Shown here: positions 32,734 to 41,035 of the stretch, piece after piece
Layout of the letters: each line of letters starts with the position of its first letter
Numbering within the stretch: position 1 is the first letter of the stretch
Source: JAZNQN01 sp045590195
Lineage (GTDB): Bacteria; Bacillota; Clostridia; UMGS1883; UMGS1540
Assembly: GCA_045590195.1 (NCBI GenBank)
Contig: JAZNQN010000044.1
Coordinates: forward strand, 142,845 to 206,844
Direction: 5' to 3'
Length of the DNA: 64,000 nucleotides
The notes under the pieces: generated by a model
Told to the model about the DNA's origin: nothing
Databases searched by the model: none
Seen by the model: the letters and a program-made list of their open reading frames with translations, nothing else
Translations under genes and position numbers: made by a program

Positions 32734-33483
32734 ATGAAAAAACTTAAAAATATTTGTTACAAAACAACTAATCACGAGCGTTTTCTTTTAGATATTTATC
32801 TGCCCGACTGCGACTCATTCCCGGTATTTGTTTATTTTCACGGTGGCGGGATTGTGGCAGGCAACAAAGAAGGCGGAAAATGGTTTGAGGCTCTTTGTGA
32901 AAAGGGCGTTGCAGTAGTTTCGGCAAATTATCGCCTCTACCCCGAGGCACAGTATCCCGACTTTTTGTGGGATGCAGCTGCAGCAGTAGCCTGGGCAAAG
33001 AGTAATATGCCAGAGTATGGAAATGTAGAAGGAATATTTGTTGGCGGCTCATCGGCAGGCGGATACTTAACACAAATGCTTTGCTTTGACGGGCGATTTC
33101 TTAAAATGCACAAAATTGATGCCGACGAAATTACAGGTTATATAATGGACGCCGGTCAGCCAACTGTCCACTTTAACGTTTTGGCTGAACGCGGTATTGA
33201 CAGCAGAAGGGTTATAATCGACGAAGCAGCTCCTATTTACCATATTTGTGAGGAAAGAAATTACGCGCCTATGCTTATTCTTGTTGCCGATAACGATATG
33301 GAAAACCGCCTTGAGCAGACAATGCTGCTTTGCTCTACACTTAAGCATTTTGGCCACGAAAGTAAATATGAACTTCGTGTTATGGAAAACTGTACTCATA
33401 CTTCATATACAAATGATTTTGACGAAAGCGGCAAAAGTATTTTCGCCGAAATGGTTTATAAATTTATTAAAAAACATATATAG
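32734..33483 (+). CDS. Alpha/beta hydrolase (HSL-type esterase)
   Basis: 249 aa from ATG 32734 with GGAGGTG upstream. Oxyanion-hole motif YFHGGGIVAGN (~residue 35), nucleophile elbow FVGGSSAGGYL (~residue 110), catalytic Asp probably in LVADNDMENR and His in MENCTHTSYTNDF. This is the hormone-sensitive-lipase-like carboxylesterase pattern; substrate unknown. It is 8 bases upstream of an EamA transporter gene and divergent from lysR. Confidence 0.88.
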   Translation: MKKLKNICYKTTNHERFLLDIYLPDCDSFPVFVYFHGGGIVAGNKEGGKWFEALCEKGVAVVSANYRLYPEAQYPDFLWDAAAAVAWAKSNMPEYGNVEGIFVGGSSAGGYLTQMLCFDGRFLKMHKIDADEITGYIMDAGQPTVHFNVLAERGIDSRRVIIDEAAPIYHICEERNYAPMLILVADNDMENRLEQTMLLCSTLKHFGHESKYELRVMENCTHTSYTNDFDESGKSIFAEMVYKFIKKHI

Positions 33484-33491
33484 GAGAAAAA

Positions 33492-34355
33492 ATGAAAAAC
33501 GGAATTATTTATTCACTTATTACTGCCATTTTATTTGTAACATTCGAGCCTGTAAGCAAGCTGATTGCAAACGACGTAACGCCTTATGCTATTGCCTTTT
33601 GGCGATTTTTCCTTGGCTCACTCATATTAATTGTTCCGGCAGTTATTAAAATTAAAAAAGAAAAAATACATATTACACTTGCCGATTTAGGCAAAATGGT
33701 TTTGCTTGGGATTTTATTTATTTGCGTAAGCATGCTGGCGCTGCAGATTGCAATTAAACAGGCTTCTTCCCCATCACTTATCGCAATTATTTTCTCATCA
33801 AACTCAATTTTTACAATTATTTTTGCAGTTTTAATTAACCACGAAAAGCTTACAAAAAACAAGGCAATAGCTCTTATACTTGGTATTATAGGCGTAATAC
33901 TTTGCGCCGACTTTTCATCAGGAACTTCGCTCACTTCTGCACTTCTTGGCTTTTTCTCAGCTATCACATTCAGCCTTTACACGGTTTTAAGCCAGAAATA
34001 CACAAAAAAAGTTGGCGGAGTTATTCAAACGGGTGTTGTGTTTTTTACAGGTAGCCTTATTCTTCTTGTGGTTTTGCTTTTTATGGGAGCAGATTTATCT
34101 CTTCCTGCAAAAGCATTTCCGCTTTCAATTTTGGGTTATATAGCCATTATGGTAACAGGCGTAGGATATGCGGCATACTTTATGGCAATTGAAAAAGGCG
34201 GCGCAATTATGGCTTCTCTTGCTTTTTTCATAAAGCCCATTTTAACCCCATTTGTTACGCTTATTATAAACGCAATTGTTCCCGATTTAAAAGTATTTAT
34301 TGCAGTTATATTTATAATGATTGCATCGTATTTTGCAGTGTACAAAAAACAATAA
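33492..34355 (+). CDS. EamA-family (DMT superfamily) transporter
   Basis: 287 aa, ten predicted transmembrane helices in two EamA repeats (residues ~1-140 and ~145-285). Repeat features: TPYAIAFWRFFLGSLILIVP and ALQIAIKQASSPSLIAIIF in the first, AYFMAIEKGGAIMASLAFFI in the second. The family exports small metabolites, amino acids or drugs. GGAG site before ATG 33492. Co-transcribed with the esterase gene and followed by a strong terminator. Confidence 0.9.
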   Translation: MKNGIIYSLITAILFVTFEPVSKLIANDVTPYAIAFWRFFLGSLILIVPAVIKIKKEKIHITLADLGKMVLLGILFICVSMLALQIAIKQASSPSLIAIIFSSNSIFTIIFAVLINHEKLTKNKAIALILGIIGVILCADFSSGTSLTSALLGFFSAITFSLYTVLSQKYTKKVGGVIQTGVVFFTGSLILLVVLLFMGADLSLPAKAFPLSILGYIAIMVTGVGYAAYFMAIEKGGAIMASLAFFIKPILTPFVTLIINAIVPDLKVFIAVIFIMIASYFAVYKKQ

Positions 34356-34363
34356 TTGCATAC

Positions 34364-34404
34364 AAAAAAGCTGTGGCCAGGCTAAGCTAGACCACAGCTT
34401 TTTT
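34364..34404. terminator. Bidirectional terminator
   Basis: AAAAAAGCTGTGG and CCACAGCTTTTTT form a 13-bp stem with a 15-base loop containing a smaller GCT/AGC pairing. It serves the EamA gene from the left and the dockerin gene from the right. Confidence 0.93.
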
Positions 34405-34415
34405 ATTTTGTTTAA

Positions 34416-37262
34416 TTATTTACCCCATGAAACGAGAATGTAAGCAACATCTTTTGAATCAATTTTGCCATCGCGGTTTAAGTCATATTTTGCATAATCC
34501 CATTTGTCCGCTAAGCTTGGAGCATTTGTTGCAAAGTATGAAACAACTGCAGAAAGGTCGTAAATATTGATATTGTTATCTTTAACAATGTCGCCTGCGA
34601 GGAAGGTTACAGCTGTTTTTGTAGTTGTATTGCCTTCTTCAACTTCCATTTCGCCTGTTCTTACGTTATTCCAGAATGTAAGAGTTTTATCTCCTGTCAT
34701 TTTAACTGCGCAGTCATATGTTCTGTAACCTGCACCTTCGATTGTTACATTATATGTAAAGTCTTTTGTGAGGTTTTCTTCAATTACATACGAAATAGCT
34801 TCCCCTGTTGCTTTACCAAGATTTTTAACAATTGCACTTTCAAGGTCGCCACCGCTGATTGTAACTGTCATATCCATATAAGCTGCTGCCTGGTCATAAA
34901 CAGTGTTAGGGAATTTAACATTAATTGTAAGTTCTCTCTGTGGAGCAGCGTTTAATTTGTTATCGATGCTACCAACAAGGCCGTTGCCTAAATCTTCGTT
35001 TACAACGAGTTTACCTGTTTTATCATCGTTATCTGTGTCGCCGCCTACTACGAATGTTGTAACCAAGTTGTCGTAAAGAGTTGTTGAGTTTACAATATTT
35101 GTATCAGCTGTTTTAATTCCCATTGAGAATGTTCCATAGCCGCTAACTTCAATTGTACCAAGTACAATTTTGTTATCTGTTTTGCTTGGAGTATTAATGC
35201 CATCAAAGTTAAATGCATATCTGTCGGCAGCAGGTTTTGTAAGAGTAATATCATCAGCCGCTTTCAATTTATATGCCATTTTAACATTATCATTGATTGG
35301 ATCAGCATTGAAGTAAAGGCTTAAATCTGCAGTTGTGAGGCGGTTGATAACTTCTTCGTTAGCACCAACTACAACTATTTCATATTTAAGTGTACCTTCT
35401 TCAGCTTCTACTTCTTTAAACTGAATATAAGCTGTATCGGCTTCTGTTTTAGCTTCTTCTGCATTTACTACCTTCCAGCCATCAGCAATAACTGTTGTTT
35501 CGTAGCCTGTTGCAAGGTACGCTGTCGGGTCAACTGTAAATTCTCCACCCTTTATAGCAACTGTTTCTTTACCATAGCCTTCGCTATAAACAAGGGCTTC
35601 GTTTGGTTTAAAATAACCACCTTCAATAGTGAGTGTTCCTGCAGCATCTTTTCCGGCAACACCAAGCATACCCTTACCACCACCGGTAAATGTTCCGCCT
35701 TTGATGGTCATTTTACCGCCGGAATTCATAATGTAGGTTGTATATTCATCATTATAATCATTAACCTGTTCATTTACATAGTTACCGCTATTTATAATAG
35801 CTTCACCTTCATTAGATACAGCTACACAAGCGCCAATTGCAGGGCTATAGCCGCCAACAGCAGGATCGCCTGTAACAGTAATATTAACATTTGTAAGTTC
35901 TGCTTTACCACCAGGTACATATACACCGCCGCCATTTACAGTATTGATAGTTGTATCTGTAATATTGATAACATTACCCATTCTGCTTCTAACTGCGCAA
36001 GCGCCGCCTCTGTTTGAATTGATAGTTAAATTCTTAAGATTAAGAATTGTACCTGTGTCGGAACCATCGCCAACACCGGCATCAATTGCCTGCCAGGTTG
36101 TTGCAGGGGAAATTACGGTACCATTCTGAACTGTAATAGTATTTTTTGCAATACCATTAATATTTGAAAAACGAAGAACATCGTTATTTACACCTTCTCC
36201 TGCGGTAATTGTATGTCCACCAAGGTCGAGTGTAAAGCTTTTACTACCTTTGTAGTACACGCCGGCATAGTCTGATGCGGCGAGATGAGTTGCATTTTGT
36301 AAATCAAGAACAATGTCTTTTGTAACTTCTACAACATCATCTGTATTTGCAGCGTCAAGTGCCATCTGAAGTGTTGCAAATTTCTTATCTCCGATTTTTG
36401 CAGCTGCGCTTTCAATGCCCGGGAACTGTGTATTCCAGCTATCTGTAATGTTTTCATTAGCTGTTCCTGCATAAGCCCATTCATCGGCAACTTCGCCATC
36501 GATTTTGAGAACTGATTTTGTTGGAACAAGCGCTTCGTTTTTGTAGTACCATGTTGTGTTCCAGTATTCATCTGAGCCTGTAAGGAATGCTGCGCAAGTA
36601 AGAAAACCTTTTTCAGTTCTTACAGGATACTCTTTAGCCCAGGTTGTTTCGCCGATTTTAACATCGTCTGACCAGAGCTCTACAGTAAGGTTATTAAGTG
36701 CACTTACATCGTAAAGATTTGTCTGGAAATATGAAGCACTTCCATTAGCCATTTTACCCATACCGATTGAATCGATTTCGTTTTCAGGAACTTTGAAAGA
36801 GTAAACCGGACCAATATCGTATGATTCTTCTTCATTAACTTTGTTAAACATTTTTAATGACAAATTAACTTCAAGATCAGGATTTGCTTCTCTGAATTCT
36901 TTAGTGAAGAATACACCGCAATTAAAATCTTTAACGCCTGCATATACATCATTGTAAGTAAGCTTAAGACCGCCCTGGCCCAAAAGTTTTGCCGCTGTAT
37001 CCATAATTTTAATTGGAGTATTGGCTTTTACTGCGAAATCAGTAAACGGAACCGAAATCCAACCATATGTACCATATTCGCCCGCAAGGTATCCATCTGC
37101 AGTTCCATCGGCATTAAATGTAACATCTTTATTTACTGTAAGAACAAAGTCTGCATACCATTCGCCGTAGCAACCGAGCTGCTCCAGGGACACAGCATAG
37201 CTATGCCCCTTGAAAGAGGGCGGAATAATTCCGCCTATTTGCGCTTTCTGCGCCTTTTCCAC
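34416..37262 (-). CDS. Large dockerin-bearing beta-helix surface protein, 5' end apparently truncated
   Basis: 948-codon frame. From residue ~27 on it reads as a secreted protein: N-terminal beta domain (EWYADFVLTVNKDVTFNADG), right-handed beta-helix repeats about 345-560 (ILNLKNLTINSNRGG, VINITDTTINTVNGGGVYV), beta modules, and a C-terminal dockerin (~889-948: GDIVKDNNINIYDLSAVV, KYDLNRDGKIDSKDVAYIL). There is no signal peptide. The first ~25 codons come from a palindrome cluster, and the GTG at 37262 lies inside the preceding 86-aa gene without a good ribosome binding site. The true N-terminus was probably lost by rearrangement, or the join is an assembly fault. If exported it would bind a cohesin. 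Confidence 0.7.
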   Translation of the reverse strand: MEKAQKAQIGGIIPPSFKGHSYAVSLEQLGCYGEWYADFVLTVNKDVTFNADGTADGYLAGEYGTYGWISVPFTDFAVKANTPIKIMDTAAKLLGQGGLKLTYNDVYAGVKDFNCGVFFTKEFREANPDLEVNLSLKMFNKVNEEESYDIGPVYSFKVPENEIDSIGMGKMANGSASYFQTNLYDVSALNNLTVELWSDDVKIGETTWAKEYPVRTEKGFLTCAAFLTGSDEYWNTTWYYKNEALVPTKSVLKIDGEVADEWAYAGTANENITDSWNTQFPGIESAAAKIGDKKFATLQMALDAANTDDVVEVTKDIVLDLQNATHLAASDYAGVYYKGSKSFTLDLGGHTITAGEGVNNDVLRFSNINGIAKNTITVQNGTVISPATTWQAIDAGVGDGSDTGTILNLKNLTINSNRGGACAVRSRMGNVINITDTTINTVNGGGVYVPGGKAELTNVNITVTGDPAVGGYSPAIGACVAVSNEGEAIINSGNYVNEQVNDYNDEYTTYIMNSGGKMTIKGGTFTGGGKGMLGVAGKDAAGTLTIEGGYFKPNEALVYSEGYGKETVAIKGGEFTVDPTAYLATGYETTVIADGWKVVNAEEAKTEADTAYIQFKEVEAEEGTLKYEIVVVGANEEVINRLTTADLSLYFNADPINDNVKMAYKLKAADDITLTKPAADRYAFNFDGINTPSKTDNKIVLGTIEVSGYGTFSMGIKTADTNIVNSTTLYDNLVTTFVVGGDTDNDDKTGKLVVNEDLGNGLVGSIDNKLNAAPQRELTINVKFPNTVYDQAAAYMDMTVTISGGDLESAIVKNLGKATGEAISYVIEENLTKDFTYNVTIEGAGYRTYDCAVKMTGDKTLTFWNNVRTGEMEVEEGNTTTKTAVTFLAGDIVKDNNINIYDLSAVVSYFATNAPSLADKWDYAKYDLNRDGKIDSKDVAYILVSWGK
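37195..37253. repeat. Cluster of four small palindromes at the 5' break of the dockerin gene
   Basis: Within 59 bases: GCATAGCTATGC (37195-37206), CCCTTGAAAGAGGG with one mismatch, GGCGGAAT-A-ATTCCGCC (37219-37235), and GCGC-TTTCT-GCGC (37241-37253). They span the end of the 86-aa gene and the start of the dockerin frame and are more GC-rich than their surroundings. They may be a small repetitive extragenic element or a recombination scar. Confidence 0.7.
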
Positions 37263-37495
37263 AACATTTTTCCTATAATTGGAATTGTTCGGATATAAAA
37301 ATATTTAAGCTCTCTTTCCCAGAATTTGCGTTCCTCTCCCTCGGAGCGGGAGATTTCAAGTTTGAAATATCTTCTTTCTTCCCTGAAAGGGCGGAAAATT
37401 GCTATTTCGAACACTACGCAAAATAATGTACACGCCAACAATATTGTTGTTAATATTAAAATGTGAATGCTGTCATTGGTGTTAAATGGTTCCAT
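37235..37495 (-). CDS. Small single-span membrane protein
   Basis: 86 aa. One transmembrane helix near the N-terminus (IHILILTTILLACTLFCVVFEIAIF), then a charged, helical tail with many Arg, Lys and Glu (REERRYFKLEISRSEGEERK) ending KMLWKRRRKRK. The basic tail after the helix predicts a cytosolic C-terminus. ATG 37495 is 3 bases after the stop of the SLH protein gene, suggesting translational coupling. Not a recognised family. It could help export or assembly of its large neighbours, but nothing in the sequence proves it. Confidence 0.6.
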   Translation of the reverse strand: MEPFNTNDSIHILILTTILLACTLFCVVFEIAIFRPFREERRYFKLEISRSEGEERKFWERELKYFYIRTIPIIGKMLWKRRRKRK

Positions 37496-37498
37496 AAG

Positions 37499-39355
37499 TT
37501 ATTTCATTATTTCTAAAAGCCTTGCACACATTACAGCAACTTCTGCCCTGGTTGCGTTGCCTTTAGGATTTACCTTTCCATCGGAGCCTTTAATTATTCC
37601 TGCCTTTACCATTGATGCAAGTGGTGCAGTTGCGTAGTCCGATATAATGTCTTTGTCCGAGAATGCATCAAGTGATGAAAAATCGGTAGTTTCTTTAATA
37701 TAACCTGCATTTAAAAATGCTCTGTAACTGAGAGTTATAAGGTCTTCTCTTGTTATTGCCGCCTCAGGCATAAAGTTTACTCCGTCGCCTGTTGCAATTC
37801 CCGCTTTCTTGGCAATACTTATTGCATCGAAGTAATAGCTTCCTTCGGGAACATCGGCAAAGTTTTCAGCGGCTTTTTCTTCTAATTTAAGCATTCTTGT
37901 GAGAATTAAAATAAAGTCGCCTCGTTTTATATTATTTGCAGGAGAAAACGCAGTTGCGCTTGTTCCGCTGATAATACCTTCTGCTTTCAAAGTATAAATT
38001 GAATCTTTTGCCCAGGAATAATTTGAAAGATCAAGAAATGTTTCAAGAGCAGGTGTTTCAGTTTTGTCATCTGTTTTATCGTCAGATTTGTCGTCTGTCT
38101 TGTCATCGGTTTTATCGTCGGTTTTGTCAGAAGAAGCTCCGCCGCCACCTCCGGCACCGCCACCTCCTCCGGCTCCACCGCCGCCACCGGCGCCGCCTCC
38201 GCCCTGGTTGCCTTGGTTACCAGTATTGCCTTGGTCGCCAGTATTGCCTTGGTCGCCTGTGTTACCGCTCTGGTTATCATCTTTATCATCTTCATCATCT
38301 TCGCTGCCAACATTGTCGTCCATATCTGCAGGGAAAACTGAAATGTCATCTTCATTTATAAATGTATCGCGGTTAAAATCTGCCGCTTCGCTGTATTCCT
38401 GCGAGTTGATAAGGTTTCTTACATAAGTTTTATCTGTAGCATCAACAACCTTATCGGCATTTACATCGCCCGGAATTAAATCTTCGTTTGTAAGTTCAAG
38501 CGCCTGGTCAAAGCTTACATTATCGGCTTTATAAGGAATATATCCAATAGCCGAAATTTCAACAGAATATGTATCGCTGCTTAAAACCTTATTACTTATT
38601 GTAAATGTTGTTTTTGTTGTGCTTTCCCTATGGCCGCCTTTTGAAACAAGAGTGTTATTCAAAACTGTATATACTGTATAGCCTTTATTGGTTGTACTTG
38701 TAATTTTAACCTCAACGCCTGTATCAACATATCCGCTTTGTGAACTTGCCGATGCAAAGTTCGGAACTTTATCCATAACAAGCTTTATTGTTGCAGTTTT
38801 ACTTTCAACATCGCGGCTGCTCGACTGTACATTTTCTATCTGTGCAGCAGAAGCAGGAACTATGTCATCTGACATCATATCGCTTTTTACATAAGTTTTT
38901 GTTAAATCACTATCAAGGGATACCGAAACTTCATCGCCGGTATTACCTGTGAATGTGAGAATAAAAAGCTCCTCTTTCTCTTCATCAAACACCATTGGTG
39001 TTGTCGGGTTTATAATACTTGGCGTAATAGCTTTTACAGAGTTTGCATATGCGGCATTTGGTGCGTAAAGGAAATTACCATCTGTATTAACTCCCTGCAA
39101 AAACTCAATTGACTTATACTGAAGCTCGCCGCTGAATTTCAGCGCAATCTGCGCAATTGCAACACTTCCCGAAACGCCTGAAACACTTACTTTTATTTTT
39201 GCCTCGCCCTTCATTGTTGTATCATCGGTTGCAGTTACATCTTCAAGGTAAACTGTAATATTTTCCCCTTCAGCCGAAACTGCTACACCTACAAGCGTTG
39301 TAAGCAAAAGACAAAACGCCGCAAAAACCGATATTATTTTTTTTGTACTGAACAT
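37499..39355 (-). CDS. SLH-anchored surface protein with cohesin-like domain and dockerin
   Basis: 618 aa. Signal peptide 1-28; cohesin-like beta-sandwich 31-155 (AIAQIALKFSGELQYKSIEF ... ELFILTFTGN); a second beta domain ~188-285; type I dockerin 294-342 (GDVNADKVVDATDKTYVRNL and AADFNRDTFINEDD, two calcium-loop repeats); NTGDQG repeats 364-384; Gly-rich spacer 385-407; DDKT repeats 410-432; three SLH domains 441-618 that bind secondary wall polymer. This is the layout of a small anchoring scaffoldin. The adjacent dockerin protein is its likely partner. The cohesin call rests on overall pattern and is less sure than the dockerin and SLH calls. Upstream lies a TetR gene on the same strand. 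Confidence 0.85.
   Translation of the reverse strand: MFSTKKIISVFAAFCLLLTTLVGVAVSAEGENITVYLEDVTATDDTTMKGEAKIKVSVSGVSGSVAIAQIALKFSGELQYKSIEFLQGVNTDGNFLYAPNAAYANSVKAITPSIINPTTPMVFDEEKEELFILTFTGNTGDEVSVSLDSDLTKTYVKSDMMSDDIVPASAAQIENVQSSSRDVESKTATIKLVMDKVPNFASASSQSGYVDTGVEVKITSTTNKGYTVYTVLNNTLVSKGGHRESTTKTTFTISNKVLSSDTYSVEISAIGYIPYKADNVSFDQALELTNEDLIPGDVNADKVVDATDKTYVRNLINSQEYSEAADFNRDTFINEDDISVFPADMDDNVGSEDDEDDKDDNQSGNTGDQGNTGDQGNTGNQGNQGGGGAGGGGGAGGGGGAGGGGGASSDKTDDKTDDKTDDKSDDKTDDKTETPALETFLDLSNYSWAKDSIYTLKAEGIISGTSATAFSPANNIKRGDFILILTRMLKLEEKAAENFADVPEGSYYFDAISIAKKAGIATGDGVNFMPEAAITREDLITLSYRAFLNAGYIKETTDFSSLDAFSDKDIISDYATAPLASMVKAGIIKGSDGKVNPKGNATRAEVAVMCARLLEIMK
38060..38266 (-). repeat. 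Low-complexity repeats encoding the linker of the SLH protein
   Basis: Encodes in order four-to-six-residue repeats of NTGDQG type, then GGGGGA blocks, then DDKT blocks. In-frame direct repeats like these change length by slippage or recombination, so linker length is likely to vary between strains. Confidence 0.9.
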
Positions 39356-39372
39356 AATCTGATTCCTCCCGT

Positions 39373-39924
39373 CTACTGTTTGTTAACTATTGCTGCCATA
39401 TTTTTGTGCAGATATTCAAGTTGCATAACGGTTACCTCGGTGTCTTCCCAGGTAATGTAGTCTACAACTACTGAAATGAGCATATATATTATCGGTGCTA
39501 TTTTATCGGGACTTGCGCCAAGTTTTTTACTCATTTCCTTAATGTATTCCCCATATACAACTTTAAAATCTTCTGCCTTTTCACGCATACGCGGGCCATA
39601 TACAGGGCTTGTTGTTATCTGAAAAACGAGCCTTAGTTCATTTTTATACTTGTCAACCTCTTCAAGAAAGTTTCCAAAAAACACATCAAGGTTATCCATT
39701 GTTTTGAAAACATATTCAAAAAGCGACTCTACAACATAGCTTATTCCATATTTTGTAGCGCTTATATAAATATCGTCTTTACCACTGAACCAGTAGTACA
39801 TACTTCCTGAAGAAATTTTTGTTTCTCTGCACAAATCGCGTACAGATGTATTTTCAAGCCCGCATTTAACGAGATATTCAAACGAACTTCTGATAAATTC
39901 GCTCTTCACATCGCGATTACTCAT
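39373..39924 (-). CDS. TetR/AcrR-family transcriptional regulator
   Basis: 183 aa. N-terminal helix-turn-helix about residues 10-55 (GLENTSVRDLCRETKISSGS then MYYWFSGKDDIYISATKYG), the TetR pattern with YYWF in place of the common YYHF. The C-terminal ligand domain is helical and not assignable. It lies 17 bases upstream of the SLH surface-protein gene on the same strand, so it may control that operon. AGGGAGAG-type site before ATG 39924. Confidence 0.88.
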   Translation of the reverse strand: MSNRDVKSEFIRSSFEYLVKCGLENTSVRDLCRETKISSGSMYYWFSGKDDIYISATKYGISYVVESLFEYVFKTMDNLDVFFGNFLEEVDKYKNELRLVFQITTSPVYGPRMREKAEDFKVVYGEYIKEMSKKLGASPDKIAPIIYMLISVVVDYITWEDTEVTVMQLEYLHKNMAAIVNKQ

Positions 39925-39980
39925 TTTTTCCTCTGCTCTCCCTTCAAATTTTAATCTTTAGAACACTTGCTACAAAATTC

Positions 39981-40026
39981 GGCAAAAAAATTGCCCGCAA
40001 CATAATCGAAATTATGTGGTTTTTTT
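39981..40026. terminator. Two hairpins between the integrase and tetR genes
   Basis: GGCAA-AAAAA-TTGCC (39981-39995) and ACATAAT-CGAA-ATTATGT (40000-40017). The second is followed by a T-run on the plus strand; on the minus strand a T-run follows 11 bases later within the first hairpin. Probably ends the integrase message. Confidence 0.6.
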
Positions 40027-40858
40027 ATATCCGCAAAAGTCCCAGGCTTTGAATTTGTTCTCTGTGAATATCGCCGGTTTCCATTGTGTATATCCTTGTT
40101 GTGTTAATACTTGAGTGGCCCAGCAAATCTGCAAGACGTACTATATCCTTCTGAACACAATAATATGTTCTCGCAAACAGATGCCTTAAATTATGCGGGA
40201 ATACCTTTTGTTTATCAATTCCTGTGTTTTCACATAATTTTTTCATCATTTTCCATATATTTGAACGGTCCAGCGGTTTTCCGCTTTTTGTAACGAAAAC
40301 TGAGCCTTTCTTAATTCCCTCATTTTTTACATATTTCAAAAGCATTTTACAAAGCTTTCCGGGAAGAAGAATACATCTCATTTTCCCCTTGCATTTTATA
40401 ACCGCCTGACGCTCTCTCAGTGCCTCAACCGTTATATACTTAAGCTCTGAAACCCTTATGCCGCTTGAACATATTGTTTGCATAAGATAATATAGTTTTT
40501 TATTCCTTTGTGCCGCATCTAAAAGCCTGTTATATTCTCCTCTTGTAAGTTCTTTCTCTTTACTTAAAAATATTTTCTTGGGCACTTTGAGCATTTTTGT
40601 TTTAAGCTCATAATAACCACAAAAATCAAAAAAACTGTTCAGGGACGACAATATCGAATTAACCGAGCATGGTGCATAATTTTCTATAAGATATGCCTTA
40701 TATTTCAGCACCGATTTTTTATCGGCTTCATCTTTACCTGTCCAATTTAAAAAGGCAATAATGTCACGCTTGTATTTTTCAATTGTAGCACCGGATTTTT
40801 CTTCGAATACCAAATACTCCTCAAATTTTTCAACTTCACTTTTCAAAATAAATTCCAT
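40025..40858 (-). CDS. Tyrosine recombinase (XerC/D-like integrase)
   Basis: 277 aa from ATG 40858, with AAAGGAAG upstream; the frame extends to 40906 without a site. N-terminal SAM-like core-binding domain (residues ~1-90) and catalytic domain (~105-277). Catalytic set: Arg in CSSGIRVSELKYI, Lys in KCKGKMRC, HxxR in FPHNLRHLFART, His in LGHSSINTT, Tyr in RIYTMETG, all present, so it should be active. Its size is that of XerC/D or phase-variation recombinases, not a large phage integrase. No phage genes are nearby. Adjacent AAGTTG inverted repeats could be its sites. Confidence 0.9.
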   Translation of the reverse strand: MEFILKSEVEKFEEYLVFEEKSGATIEKYKRDIIAFLNWTGKDEADKKSVLKYKAYLIENYAPCSVNSILSSLNSFFDFCGYYELKTKMLKVPKKIFLSKEKELTRGEYNRLLDAAQRNKKLYYLMQTICSSGIRVSELKYITVEALRERQAVIKCKGKMRCILLPGKLCKMLLKYVKNEGIKKGSVFVTKSGKPLDRSNIWKMMKKLCENTGIDKQKVFPHNLRHLFARTYYCVQKDIVRLADLLGHSSINTTRIYTMETGDIHREQIQSLGLLRI

Positions 40859-40921
40859 ATTCAACAACTTCCTTTCGATATTGTTTTTATTATTTTTTTC
40901 AGCCAAGTTTAAAATATACAG

Positions 40922-40967
40922 AAGTTGTCAACTTAAGTTGCTTTATAAAAAGTTGCCTTCGTCAACT
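40922..40967. repeat. AAGTTG inverted and direct repeats upstream of the recombinase gene
   Basis: AAGTTG-T-CAACTT (40922-40934) is a perfect palindrome, abutted by AAGTTGC (40935-40941). A second AAGTTGC (40950-40956) forms AGTTG-N7-CAACT with 40963-40967. A further CAACTT lies at 40865-40870, next to the ribosome binding site. Arms of this length around a 7-base centre resemble core sites of tyrosine recombinases, or a set of operator half-sites. Confidence 0.6.
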
Positions 40968-41000
40968 AATATTCTCTTCACTTACATTTTTCTAAATATT

Positions 41001-41031
41001 AAAAAGCAGGTGCTATTATAACACCTGCTTT
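41001..41031 (-). terminator. Terminator of the ylxM-trmD operon
   Basis: AAAGCAGGTG (41003-41012) pairs with CACCTGCTTT (41022-41031) and a T-run follows on the minus strand, just after the stop of the sugar isomerase gene. Confidence 0.88.
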
Positions 41032-41035
41032 AATA

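Noticed and set aside
38060..38266. Short tandem repeats considered as a CRISPR array
   Set aside because: Units are 12-18 bases, in frame, and code for a protein linker; there are no spacers and no cas genes.
38064..38426. Long plus-strand open frame rich in proline and serine opposite the SLH protein linker
   Set aside because: It is the antisense shadow of the Gly-rich and DDKT repeats; it has no ribosome binding site and no recognisable domain.
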